A DNA stretch of 64,000 nt, from positions 16,534,599 through 16,598,598 of the forward strand of contig VZDJ01007755.1 in the NCBI GenBank assembly GCA_008694505.1, given 5' to 3'. Made by a program: the position numbers and the translations under genes. Positions 61,060 to 64,000 of this stretch are shown here, in pieces. Each line of letters starts with the position of its first letter. Position 1 is the stretch's first letter. Under the pieces are notes generated by a model that saw nothing but the letters and a program-made list of their open reading frames with translations, was not told the DNA's origin and ran no database searches. The stretch comes from Cyanoderma ruficeps. Its lineage: Eukaryota > Chordata > Aves > Passeriformes > Timaliidae.

Positions 61060-61368
61060 TTAAACCAAAAAACACCAATCCCAAAATCTCCTTAACCAGT
61101 TGGACCTTGTGGCACTTGTACCAAACGTTGTGATTTCTTCCAGGGACATAGCTGGGCTCTGAAGAGCAGAGCAAGGCACGCTGAAGATGGAGAGCACAGA
61201 AGGAGAGGACCGACGAGATCCGTCTGAAGACATCAAATGTTCGGTGTGAGAAGTCTGCATCAATTCAAGCTGTAAGCACTTCTGACACTCATTAAAAAGT
61301 GTCTCACTATCTCTGGTAATTAAAGTCTTTGCTACTCCCTCCCTGACACTGACAACTTCCACCAAATT
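61060..61368 (-). CDS. Probable terminal coding exon, unrecognised protein C-terminus
   Basis: The open segment encodes 102 residues and a TAA stop. It is preceded by a strong acceptor (CTCTCTCATCGCCTTTTCCCCATAG) and starts in phase 0 with NLVEVVSVREG. Visible features are a likely amphipathic helix (SETLFNECQKCLQLELMQ, about residues 21-38), a Ser-rich basic patch SSDGSRRSSPS that resembles a basophilic-kinase site, and an aromatic C-terminal end (LRRFWDWCFLV). No signal peptide, membrane segment or known domain is apparent. It joins in phase to the segment at 61,879-61,995, and a 3'UTR-like tail with a poly(A) site follows. I do not recognise the protein. It could instead be a chance frame behind a chance acceptor, but the combined signals make a real last exon more likely. 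Confidence 0.6.
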   Translation of the reverse strand, partial: NLVEVVSVREGVAKTLITRDSETLFNECQKCLQLELMQTSHTEHLMSSDGSRRSSPSVLSIFSVPCSALQSPAMSLEEITTFGTSATRSNWLRRFWDWCFLV

Positions 61369-61878
61369 CTATGGGGAAAAGGCGATGAGAGAGTGAAAAC
61401 AACTACATAATCAGAAAGGCAGCACTGCTGGGTAAGTCGAGGGTGTATTTCTGGAATCTATCAATAGGTTGTGGGTTTATCTCTTCCTTTTTGTTGGTTT
61501 TTTTGTTGTTGTTGTTTTTTTTCTTTTATTTTCCTTTTTTTTGGGGGGGGGGGGGGGGTTTGATGGGGTTTTTTGAGAGTGTAAGGCTGCATTAGCTATC
61601 CCCGGTGGTCAGTTGCTTTCCCTACATTTTTCTTGCATAGATGAGGAACTGGATGCTTCGGCAAAGCCTCTTTCGGAAGTAGAAAAACTCCTCTGCCACC
61701 AAGGCTCAAAAACTGTTTCAGAGGAACGGTCTTTGCCAGCACTCTCGCTGCCGCTGCGGCCGCTCCACGGAGGAAACCGTGCGCAGATGTCTGGGGGCTG
61801 CCAGGATCCAGCTTCCCTCGCACCAGGTCACGCCAGAGCCAGGGCACACCAGGGATCCTGTCTCACAGACGCTGTCAC
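61369..61878 (-). other. Probable last intron (510 bp)
   Basis: It is bounded on the minus strand by GTGACA and CCCCATAG. The donor is weak because +5 is not G. Inside are a G16 run on the plus strand (61,543-61,558, C16 on the minus strand), TTG repeats and T runs at 61,494-61,540, and a second AATAAA on the minus strand (61,530-61,525). If that signal is used, transcripts could end within this intron. Confidence 0.45.
61543..61558 (+). repeat. G16 homopolymer beside T-rich and TTG repeats
   Basis: Sixteen consecutive G residues follow a T-rich, TTG-containing low-complexity tract (from about 61,494). The length of such a run is unreliable in an assembly. Confidence 0.9.
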
Positions 61879-61995
61879 CTCGGCCGTGGAGGTCAGGCTG
61901 ACTCCTGTGTACAGCCCGTCTTGACCTGAATACTTAAGGTTGCTGCTTTCGGGGCTGGTGCTCTCTCCTGGGCCAGACATCACCGATGAGCTCGC
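61879..61995 (-). CDS. Probable internal coding exon, Ser-rich, unrecognised
   Basis: The segment encodes 39 residues in phase 0, starting [18 protein letters not shown] and ending GVSLTSTAE. The acceptor is excellent (CTCTCTGCTCTCCCCCCCTGCAG on the minus strand). The donor after GCC-GAG is GTGACA, which is moderate to weak, but its phase fits the next segment exactly. Composition (Ser/Thr/Gly, with a single KYSGQDGLY tyrosine-containing stretch) suggests a disordered cytoplasmic or nuclear tail. If the donor is not used, the frame runs on 16 codons to a stop at 61,830-61,828, giving an alternative C-terminus. The family is not recognised. Confidence 0.55.
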
Positions 61996-63757
61996 CTGCA
62001 GGGGGGGAGAGCAGAGAGACATTCATTGGTGAGAGCAGGTGGGCTTTGCACACACCGGGGTGTGAGTGAGAGCACAGAGGGCCTGAAGCACAGCCATCAT
62101 CACAGATTTCTGTTCAGAAACAGGGATTGCCCTCTGCTCGCCCCTGTGACTTGAAACCCTGAAACAAAAAAAAAGTCTCAGCATGAGCCCAGTTGCCCAG
62201 CCCTGCTGCTGGGAGTGATGTCTGCGTTTGAAGAGGTGGAAACTAAACCATTGATGTGCAGAAAACTTGGAAATCAGCTCATGATGAAGAAGGAAATATG
62301 CATGTGTCCCACTGCCCCCTACTGAAGAGACACAGGTGCCAACACCAAAAATGTGATCTGAGAGTGGTGGCAGCTCTATTTTTTCCCCCATGGGAGAAGC
62401 CCGATACATCCCAATTCTCCAGGAGCAGATACGGACCACCTCCTGGAAAGCAGTTTTCTCTGGGCTCTTCCACCCTTGAAGTGCTTAACGTCATTCCTGA
62501 CCCTTCAAAATGCCACCCAAAACCATTTTATCCCTGTAGGACTGGCCACTAAAGGAGATGCTCTTTTAATCTCCAGTGGAGAAGCACTATGCCTTTGAAG
62601 CAGGAGCATTTTTGTTCTGCTGCCTGCACAAGACAACATGCAGGGGAGCCCTGGTAGGCACAGAGATGAACCTCTGAACCACACTGGAACCAGTCCATTT
62701 ATTTTAACAGAGAAATGGAGAGTTAAAAAGACAAAGGAACAATCATTTTTTCCATGAGACTGAGCAGATCCGCTAAAGAGGAAAAATTCCCAGTGCCAGA
62801 CAGAGAAGGGGCAACATTTTCACCTGATAAAGGAAATGTTTTAGAGCTGACTTCATGCAAAATTAACTCTTGGATATGTCAACTTTAAAACCTTAATTTA
62901 CTTGTTAATGGATAGTCTTTGGATGAAATTCCTTAAAAAAAAAAAAAAAAAGGCTATCCTAAAATGTGACTGCAGAAGCTTCCTGCCTGCTGTTTAAGTA
63001 TGAAGTATACATATTTAATCATTTTACAAGAGTAGAGCTCTTGGCTCTCCTGGAGCTATGCCAAGCTAGGAGTCCTGACACAGGAAAAGCAAGGCTTCAT
63101 TTATTCAAAGGTAATTTCCAAATGGTGTGATGCAGGGTTCTTGTTGCTGTGCTTAACCCAGGGAAAACCTCACATTCTGAAAGAGATATTCACTGCTAGC
63201 AGTCACTTTTGTCTGAAATAATCTGGGCTCCAATATTTTCTTAATCTTGTATTAAAATGATTGACTGCCACTATTCTTCCGCCCACGTCATCAACCGTGA
63301 TCCAATCCACCAGTCACTACTCAGAAATGCAGAGGAGGAAGGAAAAAAAACCCTATCTGTCCCCCAAAACCAGCTGAAACAGCTCTAAACCTAAGAAATA
63401 AGTTTTATCAGTCCCTTGAACATACAGTTGCCAATCAGTGACAACGAATCTCTGTATCCTCTTTCCCTGCGACAGTTCATGGGGAATTCAGTGAGGCAGG
63501 TTCCATGCTAACCTGTACTGTCCCGATCTTGCATCAGCCTAGCTTTTCAAAGACTTCCTTTTATTTCTAATACCTCAAACAGATTTCTGTCAGCACAAAA
63601 GACATATTTTTTAACAGCTTCAGTCTCCCCACAGTGGAAGAAGAGTTTAAATTACTGTTGAGCAGTGTTTGCTCAACCTGAACTAAAAATACTAGGAGCT
63701 GCTTTGAAAGGTTCCCATTTGCCCATATTTGCCACTGCTGTTCTGGTAGGCAAATAC
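61996..63757 (-). other. Probable intron or upstream non-coding DNA
   Basis: Nothing with exon signals was supported between the Ser-rich exon and the weak candidate at 63,758. An A18 run lies at 62,935-62,952. The 138-codon minus frame (62,439-62,023) runs through the polypyrimidine tract of the acceptor and is not coding. Confidence 0.45.
62935..62952 (+). repeat. Poly(A) run, 18 bases
   Basis: An A18 homopolymer on the plus strand. The upstream sequence does not look like a cDNA copy or SINE that I recognise. Confidence 0.95.
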
Positions 63758-63818
63758 CTTATCAGTACCTGTTTTTTCCGGGCTTGGAAAGGGTAATTCA
63801 CCTTTTCCCGATTCAGCC
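63758..63818 (-). CDS. Weak candidate upstream coding exon
   Basis: Between an acceptor-like ACCCCACCTTTGTAG and a donor-like AAG|GTATTT the minus strand is open and reads AESGKGELPFPSPEKTGTDK. It ends in phase 0, compatible with the exon at 61,995, and its Pro/Ser/Lys-rich composition fits the next exon. Each splice site alone is only moderate, and an alternative donor (CAG|GTACTG) lies 11 bases earlier. Treat as a hypothesis only. Confidence 0.25.
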
Positions 63819-64000
63819 CTACAAAGGTGGGGTGCAGGGACCCACAGTTTCCATAGGAGGCTATCAGGTACCCCTCCCTCAGGCACCCCAGAAGGGAGGA
63901 CATGGTGGCACGTCCTGTTTGAAGACTGCCCATCCCTGCCTGTCCAAGGCTGGATTCCGGCTCTGTTGTGCCAGGACGGGCAGGACCCGGTCAGGACTGC
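63819..64000. other. Window edge, nothing supported
   Basis: Slightly GC-richer DNA with no supported exon. If the gene model is right, this is intron leading to further exons beyond the window. Confidence 0.4.

Noticed and set aside
62023..62439. 138-codon minus frame upstream of the Ser-rich exon
   Set aside because: Its end overlaps the polypyrimidine tract of the acceptor at 61,996 and it shows no protein-like features.
1..64000. CRISPR arrays, operons, phage or other prokaryotic systems
   Set aside because: Repeat families, intron-like signals and gene density all indicate a bird nuclear genome; no regularly spaced repeat array was seen.

Overview
The window is vertebrate nuclear DNA, almost certainly from a bird and probably a songbird. 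The main evidence is repeat content: CR1 3'-end fragments (38,629-38,720; 43,273-43,975; 56,881-56,935), a solo LTR of an avian ERVL-type family (about 43,308-43,914), a diverged L3/CR1-like relic (56,500-56,870) and a MIR-like SINE relic. There is no operon-like packing and no long open reading frame. Nearly all open frames of 60-165 codons are chance frames or lie in simple repeats. The whole window behaves as a gene-poor, repeat-poor stretch, either a small gene desert or introns.

The only credible protein-coding signal is at the right end on the minus strand. Two open segments (61,879-61,995 and 61,060-61,368) have good splice signals and matching phase. They are followed by about 0.7 kb of 3'UTR-like sequence ending in a good poly(A) site (AATAAA at 60,385-60,380 on the minus strand, T-rich downstream element). 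I read this as the C-terminal end of a gene that enters from beyond 64,000 and ends near 60,360. A third, weak candidate exon is at 63,758-63,818. I do not recognise the protein; it is Ser-rich and hydrophilic.

Region by region: 1-24.5 kb is non-coding, with a (GATA)19 array, a small CpG-rich block carrying a 33-bp tandem repeat (8.58-8.91 kb), and two short tandem duplications at 15.96-16.22 kb. A clear CpG island, interrupted by a long G/A tract, lies at 24.54-25.50 kb and is the best candidate promoter. A 320-bp assembly gap follows at 26,126-26,445 beside a TTTC repeat. The stretch 26.4-60.3 kb is non-coding with scattered AT-rich, TAAT-rich blocks that look like conserved regulatory elements (unproven), a TATA-box candidate at 28,346, a CCAT minisatellite at 40,978-41,169, and the nested LTR-in-CR1 insertion at 43.3-44.0 kb.

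I found no new biological system. The items most worth checking are the terminal gene at 60.4-62.0 kb (possibly to 63.8 kb), the CpG island, the nested retroelement and the candidate regulatory blocks. Everything was read by eye; no alignment was run, so repeat limits are approximate and family calls rest on recalled consensus features.
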